Shown here: positions 1 to 12,200 of the stretch, one piece after another
Layout of the letters: every line of letters starts with the position of its first letter
Position numbering within the stretch: position 1 is the first letter of the stretch
NCBI RefSeq assembly: GCF_021018895.1
Contig: NC_079368.1
Span: forward strand, 3,937,501 to 4,001,500
Reading direction: 5' to 3'
Length of the DNA: 64,000 nt
DNA from: Seriola aureovittata
Taxonomy: Eukaryota; Chordata; Actinopteri; Carangiformes; Carangidae
The notes under the pieces: generated by a model
Database searches by the model: none
Seen by the model: the letters and a program-made list of their open reading frames with translations, nothing else
Told to the model about the DNA's origin: nothing
Made by a program: the position numbers and the translations under genes

Positions 1-531
1 GAGTGTTGCTTATTAAGTATTTATTTGCCAGAGGCCTTCCAGCAAAGCGGGTTCACCAGCTTTGATAGCACTACTAAACATTTAGCTTCCACACACGTTA
101 GACAGAGATCATCATAGAGTAAACTGCTCCAGTCAGACGCTAAGTGGTCGATTCCAACCTGTCGGCCACTATGAGTCAGTGTCGCCTTTAGAAATGGCAA
201 TTCTGTTTAATGGCTGTTTTCTTTGCTTTCTCACAGTTCCACGCCTTTATCTTAATCCAAGAGCAAGGAACATTGAACTGGCAATTAGGAAAGAGGGAGT
301 TGTATATCCACCACAATGAATGTGCCGTTCTCAATCTGCTCCAGCCGTTATGCATTGTTGCCTTGTTGTGCCTCAGAGCCTGCATAATCATTAATAACCC
401 TGGCTCTTGTAAGAGTCTTCAACGCAGACTTCTGGAAAAGTAATACGTGTTATTGTTGCACTCACTTTACCTCTTCTTCTTCTTCTTCTTCTTCTTCTTC
501 TTCTTCTCTAACTTTGCTGAACTCTTTGCAG
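1..531 (+). other. end of upstream unc5d intron
   Basis: No coding similarity was recognised. The last part carries a (TTC)n microsatellite, a branch-point-like CTAAC and the CTTTGCAG acceptor. The rest looks like unique intron sequence. Confidence 0.75.
473..506 (+). repeat. (TTC)n microsatellite acting as polypyrimidine tract
   Basis: A pure CTT/TTC run sits about 25 nt before the AG of the first TSP1 exon. It is followed by TCTAACTTTGCTGAACTCTTTGCAG, so the repeat lies just upstream of the branch-point candidate. Confidence 0.9.
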
Positions 532-699
532 TGAACGGCGGCTGGTCCCTGTGGACGGAGTGGTCGCCCTGTAATGTGCCGTGTGGGCGGGGTGTCCAGA
601 AGCGATCACGAACCTGTACTAACCCAGCTCCTCTGAACGGCGGGGCTTTCTGCGAAGGCATGTCCGTACAGAAGATCACCTGCAACGCACTCTGCCCAA
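532..699 (+). CDS. unc5d: unc5d exon: first TSP1 repeat
   Basis: The exon follows CTTTGCAG and ends before GTCAGT. It is 168 nt and phase 1 at both ends, so it is a symmetrical module. It encodes a thrombospondin type-1 repeat starting [13 protein letters not shown], with the WxxWxxW motif typical of C-mannosylated TSRs, the CGRGxQKRSRTC core and six cysteines (in CNVPC, RTC, AFC, ITC and ALC). It lacks the Ser/Thr before the second Cys that an O-fucose consensus needs. The wording ([21 protein letters not shown]) agrees closely with vertebrate UNC5D as I recall it. The upstream tract is a TTC microsatellite. A CTAAC branch-point candidate lies at 508-512, about 20 nt before the AG. Confidence 0.96.
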
Positions 700-3600
700 G
701 TCAGTTCCACTTAAACTCTGCACAGTTTCTGCACATAATTAGAACAACTTTGCGGATGGACTTTTAAAAATACAGAAGTTGTTTTTCTGAAGGAGGCCAG
801 TGTTTCCCAGAGAACTGCATTCCATTTGTGGTGATAGCTGTGTGTCAAACAAAAAACAATCATTACTGCACCAACTCGTTCGGTGCGGTCAGTGGGGGTA
901 GATTTCATATTGTACCACAGAGACACAGATAGGGATGGTAAACATTTAAAGGTCCCATATTGTATAAAGTGAGATTCTCATGTGTTTATTGATAATACAT
1001 CAGGTCTAGGTTCTATATTTATACTGTGAAAGTCAAATCAAATCAAAGTGCTCAGTCCACAGAGAAATGCACAAAGCCTGTATTCAGAAACTGAGCTTTA
1101 AAAGCAGCCATCAGGACTTCTTTAACTTTGTGATGTCACAACAAAGCAGTCACAGCTCTCAGCCATGCCCCAAGCCCCGCCCACCTGGACCCACCATCCA
1201 ACCTTGGAGGATTTTGTTTCTCTGAGTGTTTACCTGAAATCTGCTATATTTCTATTGGATAACTCAATAACTCAGTGAGCCAATCAGAAGAAAGGCTCAG
1301 AGCCTCCTCTCTTCTGATTAGCTCACTGACCTGTTGTTACTGGAGCTCCAGAGAGAAGCCTGAGAGAGGAGATGTAAAACTACATTGAGATGGTTTTTGG
1401 TTCTTAAAACAACAAATATATATTCTTATGGATCAACATATCAATTAAAACAAAGGAAAAGTGTAAAATATGAACCTTTTGAGGAAAAAAAAAGAAGAAA
1501 GAAAATCAATATGTTGTGGTCAATGTTGATATTGCGATATTGTGGTGGGCTAGCACAAATACATCAATCTGTTGGAAACACTGATGTCAGAAGTTAGTAA
1601 TACTTGGCTGACTTGTCAAAGATGAAAACATGCTGCCAAAAACTCCAAAAAATTATACAATGATAGCATTTCATTTACTAATGTTGTTAGTGGATGCCAT
1701 GCTATTATATATTTACTGTTTTTACCCATTTTTTCCTTTCACTTTTGTTTCCTGATGACATATTTCAATGCAAGTTCTTTTTAAGGCACTTTGTAGCATT
1801 GCAGCATGTCACCAATATTAGCATACTAGACATTTATCCGTTGCTGATATCCAGAGTGACTTAAATGACTTGAATGAGCTTACATTCCTGCCTCATTAGC
1901 ATTACAGACAACCAATAATAAGGATTGCGAGGGACAGATCCATAGTGCCCTGACAATATCCCTGTACCAGTGGGCTGAGAGAGAAGTGATGCATAGAGAA
2001 AATACAATGAATAAAAAAAAAGAAGAGGGGATTTATGATGCAAAATAAAGTGACTAGAGGAAGCAGCAGTGAGAGAGGCGATATGACTCAGTGCACTGTG
2101 TGATTCAGGGGGAGATGGTGAAGTGAGGTACTACTTGAAGAAATGTGTTTTTACACTACACATATAAACAGAGATGGACTTTGTTGTTCTAGAAGGGTGA
2201 AGCTTGTTCTCTTAAAGGTGGAGCAGGCGATTCTGCAGAAAAATCAATTGATATTTGAACCCAACAGCAAAACAAAATTCACCCCTCACTTCAGTGCTCC
2301 TTCAGAAGCTCCGCCTCCCAACATTCATGGACATGCATTGCCAAGGCAACAATACTATGCCAGAATCCAGAACATCTTATACGATGTGGCAGTGGATACT
2401 CTTTCTCATAGCTGACACAAAACAAACTTCCTAATATAAAACAGCATCAAACAAATGACATGCACACAAACACAATTATCTAAAACACAACAGAGCGGAT
2501 GTTTATATTATTTTTACAAAACTTCAGTGACAGAGGAGAGAACTGCAGGTTTGTAGCTAAGCTAACAAGGAAAGTACTTGGCATGTGGCATAGTATTTGG
2601 AGTTATGCTTTAGGGATGGGTACGAGTACTCGAGTACTCGTTTACGTCATTATTCGGGTAGAGTTTCACTACTCGCACACCTGCGCATGTGTTGTTTTTG
2701 GCTACATTATTTCATCTCAGGTAGCGTTATGTGCACCATGGCAGCTGTGACTAGGGAGAGTGATGTCAGGAAATACTTTGATGAAAGAAGATGACAATAA
2801 CAGTTCAATATATGTGGCGTTAAACTCGCATATCATTATTTTATATATATGTATGTATATATATATTTTTTTTTTTTTAATTTGCGAGTAATCGAGTACT
2901 TATTCATAAGGTATTTAGAGTACTCGAATATTGAGATTACAGAAAATGCCCATCCCTATTATGCATTAATGCAATTAATGCAATAAATCCAATGTGCTAG
3001 CAAAATTGTGTTTTTTAGGTCTTACTGGCTATAAAACCTTTTGCACATAGTAAACATAAGTTCCATTATACAGCTACAGCAAACAATGAGACCGCAAACA
3101 GTGGCGACAGTTTGCGAAATGCTTACATGCAGAGAAGATGAGACGGTTACCTACAGACAGTGATACTCACAGCTCTCCTGCTACTGAGCGTGAGGAGATA
3201 TTCACTGAATTTGACAAAAAGTGTGTTGGATTAGAATCGCTTACTCTACCTTCAATTTGTAGTGTGAGTGCTGTAAACATTCAGGCCAGTCAACACAGAG
3301 ACTCATCTGTAGACTAAAGCGATATTTCTACAATCATTTCTTAAAGACAGGGTTGTTATGTAGTGAAAAATGGTCCTATTGGTCTACAGCCATGATAGCG
3401 GCTCTGTGAGGTTGTACTTGAACTGAATACTAACATGCTGATGTTTAACAGATAATGCTTACCTAATGTTGCCAGTTTGGCAATTTTCTCACTAGATCTG
3501 GCAGCTTTCGAGACTCAAATTCTCCAGTTACACAGATTTTAATAGTGTTTTCATTCTAGCACTTGGATCCTCTCTGTTTCTGATACCCCTATAGCCCCAG

Positions 3601-6600
3601 GTAGATTTATATGTATATTGAAGTGATGATTGCATCTTTAAAAATAACAGTAGTTGACAATCAAGGTAGTTATGAGAACGTATGTCTAGTTTGACTTAAC
3701 TTTTGAAACTTTTCTTTATATGTAAATACAGTAGTTAAGTTATGATGTCACTAGGTGTCACTAGATATTAGGTGTCCCAGAGGTCCCACAAGCTAAGATT
3801 TCCATGAGGACAAGATGGTGACTAATTTTAACAAGATGCCAAAAAATGGCAATGTATGTATCTGGTAACAACATATTAATCTTAGGTCTCCCACAGCCAG
3901 CTTCAGTGGTACAAAGTCCAAAAATACCAAAGCAAAGAAATAATTAAGTTAATCGCTCTTTAGCAAGCCATACCACAGAGATTTCCTATGAAGCTTTGTG
4001 AGTCATGCAAACAATCAAGCTAACAATATCATGGCGTTCTACAGCAATTATAAAAGAATTATACACAATCAGTTATGAATTTGCTTTGCCAATTATATTT
4101 CAAGGACACATAATTGCAGAGTGGAATACGCCTAAACAACTCAACCTATCTTTCCAGTTAAGTTCAGTATCAACATTTTATGTTAGCACTGAACAGATAG
4201 CAGATATGTTCAGTATGAATGTTTGATCATTATGCTGATTAAAAAAAAGCATACATTCAGATAGTGTTATGTTTTTGTATATAAATGTAATTTTAAGGAA
4301 CCATTTTGCCCTTCAGCTCTGTGCATTGATGTTTAACTGAGCTAGCTACATTATTTCTGCCTGAAATATGTACGCAGACCTAAATCTCAAATCTGTGACA
4401 GATCTAAACCAACAGGACAAAATCAGATATGTTTGATATCTACAGCCTGATAAACACTAAATGAATCCTGTCTGCACAGAAAGAAAAACGTTTTCTCAGC
4501 TGTAAGAGAGAAGAGAATAGGAGATCATTTGAATCCTATACAAGGCTTCCTAAAGAAGCTGTTTTTCAAATAAATATTTTTAAAAGAGACATTGCTCTGG
4601 TTAAATTAAATGTAAAATTACGACAGCATTCTGATTTTAGCCAGACGGAAACAACTGACTCACAGATTGGTCATCAGAATTTCAATCTAGTGCAAGACCA
4701 CCGGTGGCAAAATGAGGCAGTGAGGTGACAGGGTGAGCCAGCGGGGGATTTTTATTTTTGTCACAAATTTAAATATTCAGTGGCTTCAGAAAGTGTTGAA
4801 ACCCTTTCTCTTCTTGCACACATTATCCTGTTGTAGATCAATTTTTAAATGGAAAAAATGACCACCTCCTTTTTCCATTTTTTGTGACAAAGTGAAAACA
4901 TGCTTTTAGAAATTTTGAATCTTTTGTAAAGAAACAAAAACTAAAATCTCTAATTTAGAATGTATTTTGCTCTGGACTCTGCACTGTTGTCAGCTGCATC
5001 CTTTTTGCTTTCATTATCCTTGACGAGTGTCGAGAACTTGACGAGAGTCCATCTGTGGCAAACTGAGCCGATTGGACAGAGTTTAGAAAGGCAAATACCT
5101 GTGTATAAACTGTCCCACAATTCACACTGCAGGTCAGGACAAAAACCAAGTGATGAAGTTTGAGGAAGCTATGCTATGCGAGGCATTGATCAGGACAAGG
5201 CTATAAAACTATTTCTAAAGCTTTGAGTGTTCCCAGGAGCGCCGTGGCCTCAATAATTGTGAAATGAAAGAAGTTTGGAACTCGGCCGTCCAGCCAAACT
5301 CAGTACCTGGGCAGGAAGGGCCTTGGTCAGAGACATGAGCAAGAATCCAACAGTCACTCTAACAGAGTTTCAGAAGTTCTCTACAGAGATGGAAAAACCG
5401 GCTGGAAGGACGACCATCAATCAGGTCTTTATGATAGAATGTCAGACACCAGCCACCGCTCATCACCTGGCTAATACCATCCCCATGGTGAAGCATGGTA
5501 GTAACGGCATCATGCTGGGGGTGTGCCTCTCCGTGGCTACAGGACAAGTCTCTAACAGTCTTAGTGAGGAGAGAGGAGGAGAGGATCTGTCAGGAAGAAT
5601 AGGATAAACCACCCATGAAGATTCAAAGCTCAAGGCTTTTTAGTACTGATTTAAGGCTCTGATTTTCTGTAAATGACATTTAGTAAATTAGCAAAGATTT
5701 CTAAAAACCTGTTTTTACTTTGTCATAGGTTATTGAGTGTAAATTTATGGGTAACAAGGGGTAGAAAAGTTTATCCATTTAAAATGCGGTCTGCAACACA
5801 ATAACATAAAGTGGAGAGTTCTGAAAACTTTCTGAAGCCGCTGTATATATCTTGCGCATATAATTAAATGTGTGCGTTGTCTTCCCTACCCAATCATCTG
5901 GTGTGAACATATTTTCTGCCTGTGAAAACCATTGTTATGTGCTGAAAGCAACACGGTTGAAAATAAGTTTAAATGTAGTGTTTCCCCAGCCTGTTGTGTG
6001 AGGAGACAAATAACGTGGAAGGTGCCAGACGAGAACGCAGAGGAGGGAGGATGTTCATGAAAATCAGAGAAGAGACAGAGGAGATGATGTTTTCAGTAAG
6101 AAGCTGAATTCATAGGTGATAAACAGGATATTTAACAACTTTTTGTTGCACTTTTCTTAAATTGTGTTAGTATGATTTTAGCGTGAATGCACTCACGTCT
6201 GCATCCTTATATATGCATCATCAAGGTGTGAAGCGAACATATGTCAAAGGTGTATAACTCGTCTTGCATGTCTCGTCACATCTGTCCAGATGTTGGGCCC
6301 AGTAGACCTGTTAGTCCCAGCAAGTTGTTGTGTCTCCTGTATACACACTGTAATTTTCCACCTATTATCTTCTTTTCACAAGGAGCTGGGAAATAGCGGT
6401 TTGGAAGTTGGTGAGGTCATCCAATGAGCCCGCCATGTGCCAATTTGTTCATTTTGTGAGGCTTCAGACTGCTGAGGTGCAGGTGTGGTCAGAGAGTCAG
6501 GGCTAGTTTAATGACAACAGACAACGTCTGGACAGAATGAAAGGATGAGAGAGAGATGTGGAACTGGTGGAGAGAAATAGATATGAACTAAATTTAAGTT

Positions 6601-6876
6601 GGCATCCCTTCTATCTATCAACGTGCATGTATAGATACATGAAAAAATGTTGTTAACCACAATTAAATTGGCATGTAAAAAAGGAAAATGTTTCTTACTG
6701 GAAGAAAATGACAACCACACAGTATAGATAATTACTTTACTACTTTACTACTACTTTTTATTTTTGTGTCCTGCAAAGCATTTGGTCCATCCCACATGGG
6801 ATTACAAGTCACTGCCATATATCAACTATAAGGAGGAATTCCAATAACACATGTACAAAATCAAAAGCCAGTAGAT

Positions 6877-6920
<44 letters not shown>

Positions 6921-9206
6921 CTTTATTTATCCCCTAGGAGAAATTCATGTGTATATTAGCTCATTGTTGATGATAATGATAATTATAATATAATAATAAT
7001 AATAAAAACAGTTAATAATCAATAAACAATAATAATTAGATTAGTCCACTGCCTTTGGCTGAGTTGTTGAGCTTGATGGCAGTGGGAACAAAGGATCTCC
7101 TGAACCTCTCTGTTCTGCAGCGCAGATGTTTGCTGCCGAAGCGGCTTCTCTGTCCTGCCAGAGTTTTGTGGAGAGGGTGGTTGGTATTGTCTAAGATGTC
7201 CTCCATGTTACATTGCATGTGTCTCTCCACAACTGTCCTGAGTGAGTCCAGACTCCTGCCAAGCACAGACCCAGCCTTTTTGACCAGCTTGTCCATTGTC
7301 TTTGTTCATGTCTGACTTGCTGCTGCCCCAGCAGACTGCAGTATTAAAGATACCCGTGCCACCACTGACTGATAAAACATGTGCAGCATTTCACTGCAGA
7401 CATCAAAGGACATGAGCCTCAACGTCCTTCCCTCGAATGTTGACTGACTGAAGGGGGTGGGCCTGGACCTCTGAAAGTCGATGACCATCTCCTTGGTCTT
7501 GGAGGTGTTCAGAAGGAGGCAGTTCTTGTCGCTCCATTCACTGAAAGCCATCGTCAGATCCCTGTACTCCTCTTCCTGCCCATTCCTGATATGCACCACA
7601 ATAGCTGTGTCATCTGAGTATATCTGGATGTGGCAGGACTCAGAGTTGTATTTAAAGTCGGCCGTATACAGGGTGAACAGGAACAGAGCCAGAACAGTCC
7701 CCTGTGGCGCCCCAGTGCTGCTCATCACTGTCCGTGAGACACAGTTACCGAGTCTGACGCACTGTGGTCGTCTTGTCATGTAATCCAGACATGAAGCTGG
7801 GATCCACCCCCATCCCTTCCAGCTTGTCTTTAAGAATGGGGGGGGTTGAATGGTGTTAAATGCAATTGAAAAATCAAAGAACATAATGTAACCACCTGGC
7901 TCATCCAAGTAAGAATGGACCCGGTGGAGCATGTATAGGACGGCATCATCCACTCCAATATGTTCTTTGTAGGCGAACTCTAGGGGGTCCAGTGCATGTT
8001 CAACCTGTGGCCTCAGAAGGTGGAGAAGCAGCCGCTCCAGGGTCATCATGATGTGTGATGTGAGGGCCACCGGTCTGTAGTCATTTATCTCAGCCGGTCG
8101 TCCTACTTTAGGAACCAAAACAAGACATGATGTGTTCCACAGGACTGGGACCCTCTCTGTTTGTAGACCTAAGTTAAACATCCTCTGGAGAGGTTCAGCC
8201 AGCTGGGCTGCACAGTCCTTTAACAGCCTCTGACACACACCATCCAGGCCTGTTGCTTTCCAGGAGGTAGCGTCTTGAGCTCCGCCCTCACCTCCTCCGC
8301 TGTAAAGGACAGGAGACTTGACCCCAGTGTGGAGGGAGTTGAGGCTGCAGTGTCAGGTTGTGGAGGAGATGCTGTAGGAGAAGCTGCAGCTGAAGCAGTG
8401 GGAGAGAGAACAGAGGCTGTGTCAAACCTGTTGTAGAACAGGTTGAACTCATTGGCTTTGTCCACATCATCACCATTTATTCAGATCTTTGCAGCTGTGA
8501 GCGACACCTCCATTTTCTTTTTTTCTTTAATTTTTTTTAGAATGCATACTGACTTTAATGATGTGACTCTCATGTTGTCAGTAGTAGTTAGTTAATGTGT
8601 AGCGATGCGATGCACTTTGCTGCCATTAGTTTTATTCCAGTGATCTACAGTTTGGTGATGTTCCAACAAAGTCAGAGAAGAAAAAGAAGGCGAACTACCA
8701 AACATGGATGTAAAAAAAAAAAAAAAATGCAGGTTTCAAAATAGTGTTTTTTTTTTCCTGTGGAGGGAAATGCATACAACATTAAACAGACTAATTTTGT
8801 AGTTAGTGTCAGACCAATGTGAGCAGTGTCTGACTCACTCAGCCTCTCCTCCATTACAGCAAATAAACTATTTTCATTACATGTATCATTATTACTAACG
8901 AAGGCAGAGGAATAACTAAACAGAAGACGCACGGAGCAGAGAGAGCAGGAGAGAGGGAGGGCGAGACAGAAGTCATCGGTATAGAGGCTTCGTACTAACC
9001 GCTATGACCAACTCTACATATCAAACAGAGGGAGTTAGACATAAAGACCTGCCTCTAATAAAAGTCTGTTATGTTCCGGAGTTGAAGTAAATAAAGACTA
9101 AACTATTGTGGATCCCAGACAGAGGCTGTGAGCTGTGTGAGAGACTAAATAAGAACAGATAAGTCTTTCACCTGGTGGAAGCGCATGCCACATGTGTCAT
9201 CTCTAT

Positions 9207-9243
<37 letters not shown>

Positions 9244-12200
9244 CTGAAATAAAGTCAAAAGCCTGAAAAAATTTTAATTAAAAAAATGAAAGATATTGTG
9301 TCTCTTCTAACTTTCTCTCTGAGTGATCATTTTGCAGTAAATCCAGCTGAACTCTCAGCTCAGTCTTTGTCCTTCATTTATGTTTGGTGAGTTTCTCAGA
9401 CGACGTCACAGTTATGAAATCAGGATTTGACCCCAGGCAGTCCAGACATATATACTGGGTTTTGACCTAGTCTTGCTTTACAAAACACAACCCACTTATT
9501 CTCAAAATGTCCACAAGCTTTAAAAATACTGGACAAGCTGCATAACTTTCCATAAATAATTCAGTATTCCAAAACCTTAACTTGAATGGGTGTCATTTTT
9601 TTTTTCACAACCCAAGCTTTTTATTAATGCATATACACAATATACAGTTCAAATTGCCAGCGACACGTATCTGTTTATGAAGGTGGCTTAGAAAATGACA
9701 CTGTCGGCTGACTTCGATTTCTGTGCAGGAAAACCTCTGATGAGGACGGAGATCAATAACAGTGACTCAGCTTTTGCTTTTCAAAGTGCAGCAGTAATGT
9801 CTGGCTTTCAAAAGTCATTTTCTGGCTGGACGTCTGAAACTAAACATGGAATTTCCAGACACTGATTGATGTGTGGGTATCGAAGTTTTCAACCAGCTGC
9901 CTCTCGCTGCCAGTTAGAGCTGTCAACCTTTAATTCAACTTCGGGGGGCTGCGGGTTATTTTTGCAGTGTGGACTTTACATGAAAAAATAATTAAGATCA
10001 AAAAGACGAGGAATAAGAATTTCCTACTTGAGCAGGGATAAGCAGACCTGTGCCATCGCCACAGCCTGGCAGCCTCGCAGAATGACTGAAGGTGTATGCA
10101 GCAGATACGGGAGCGGGTGTCGCCAGGTTATCAAAGTTGATCCGTGTATTTGTGGGAGGAAGGAGATGCAGACAGGAGCGAAGCGTAGGCTGCGATGAGC
10201 CCGGCTGTCTGAGCCGCTGACTGACAAGCCCGTCCAGTTATGACAAGCCAGCCCAGAGCATTGCCTTAATGATGGTCTAAGTGCAAAGAGAGCACAGAGG
10301 ATGGATGAGGTCAGAGGCCGCACCATGACAAGGCAGATAGCCACTTAACAAGAAATGGCAAAGAGAGGAGAGAATATTCATAGAATTGAAACTCGAGTGC
10401 AGAGAGAGAAGAGGTGATGAAAACTGAGTCAGTACAGACTGTGTGCTGTATAGTCTCACTGGGTGTTTGTGACAATGACATCTGCACCTAATTAGATATC
10501 ACTTACATGATTTCAGTCTCCTTAATGTATCACCATCAACTGCTATAGTCGGAGTAACAGAAATATAAACAGAATTATAGGAGATCACAATTTAATTTGA
10601 AATGTGAATTTTTACCATTTAAAGCAAAACTACATATGTAATTAGAAAACACACACACACACACATTCTTCTCTTTACACCACGTTGTAGCACGTCACAG
10701 ATTAACAACAGCCAGAAGCACTTCATCACACCTCATGAGGAGACGCGCTTGTTGTTTCCCGCTCGTGGCCCCAGTCGCCTCGCTATCACTCAGGTCGCCA
10801 ATCGATTATGTGTTTGAATTAACTGACGCACAAGAGTCTTGCTCTGTGTCTGAAATCACATTCATTATTCCCTGCTTAGCAAACACTCACAAATGTATTG
10901 TACTTTTGGTAGTCGAGTGAGATTTCTGACAAGTGAATTATCATCCTGTTGCGCTTCTACTGACATTTCCTCTTTTTTGAGCAAGATTTGCTCAAAAGAC
11001 TTTTCAATGTCCTGATGCTGGTGAACCAAAAGATGAAGTATCTCCTTATGTGTGAAACATGTTGCTAAAGTAGGATGCTCCACATCCCTCATTTTAATGC
11101 TTCTGATATTTCCCCTCTAAAACAACACCTAACCAAAAAAATGTCAAATCAAGTTTATTTATAAAGCACATTTAACCAACCAGAGTTGACCAAAGTGCTG
11201 TACAATAAAATACGAAGACATAACATGAGATGGTATCAGCGGAAAGGAAACAAAAGCAAGGAGATAACATTTGAGAGGATTTTAACTAACCCATAGGCAG
11301 AGACAGACAGGGGACAGTTAAAACACAGAGGATAAAAGTGAAAAATAAAACCTTAGGGATACTCAAAAGCCTGAGTTTAGCCTTAAAAATGTCCACGGAG
11401 GGAGAACACTTAATTAACAGTTAATTAAAAAAGCTGTTTCAAAGCTTTGGGGCGACAACAGCGAATGCCCAATCACCCTTTTCCCTTAAGCCTGAAAACA
11501 CATACAGATACAGATAAGTGAAGAATTTATACTCGATGACTTTAACATATGACATCCTGAAAAAATTTTTACAGGTTTGAGATCCAGTTAAAGAGCAGTG
11601 AAGTCTTTACTTTTCCTGACTCAGTTTGGCTTTAGATGGTAAAAGATCTTGGTGCTCTAGCTAACAGAGATAAAACAGTCAATTATATTTCTCCAATGGG
11701 CTCTGCAGACTGACTTGTCCTGTGATGAGACTGAGGGAGACTGCAAGGTTTGAGCCTGAGATAGATAACCGGTAGCTGACAATCATTGAATCTTACAGCT
11801 ACAGCAACAATCTCTTTGAAAATGTTGCATATGTTCAACTATCTATTGCCAGTTTATGTAACAGGAGGTGAGACCTATAGTTTATTTGCCATTTTTTCAT
11901 CACAGGAGTTTGTTTTTTCGATTTTTAAAAATCCTCTGGTGTGTTATGAAGAAAGAATTGGCTGAACACAAAAAAATCACAATATCTGCTTCGCTGCCAA
12001 AATGTCACCAAAACAAATTAATGAGAATCTGGTGACTGGCCAATTTAAGAAAGTAGACATGAAGAACGCAGTGATCAGCGAAAAAAAAAAAACATGGAGC
12101 TCGGGTTGTGAATAGTGTCCAAAGGGTATTGAAAGTGATGTGGAGTTTTCCCATCATTACAGTTTGTCAGACTCTATCTATTGTGTACCAGTAGGCAGAT

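Larger units (their letters stand above)
6877..8520 (-). mobile_element. 5'-truncated LINE (CR1/L2/Rex1-type), antisense to unc5d
   Basis: Read on the minus strand, the copy ends in GGGGATAAATAAAGTATC followed by 11 TATC units (6877-6920 on the plus strand), a typical LINE 3' end with microsatellite tail. Upstream of that tail are the C-terminal and catalytic parts of a reverse transcriptase. The endonuclease domain is absent, so the copy is 5' truncated; the upstream boundary near 8520 is estimated from where recognisable sequence stops. Clade assignment within the CR1/L2/Rex1 group is by protein wording and is tentative. Confidence 0.8.

Noticed and set aside
10865..11092. 75-codon minus-strand frame with heptad-like charged composition
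   Set aside because: It looks protein-like ([20 protein letters not shown]) but matches no family I know and has no neighbouring exon signal. Left as unsupported.
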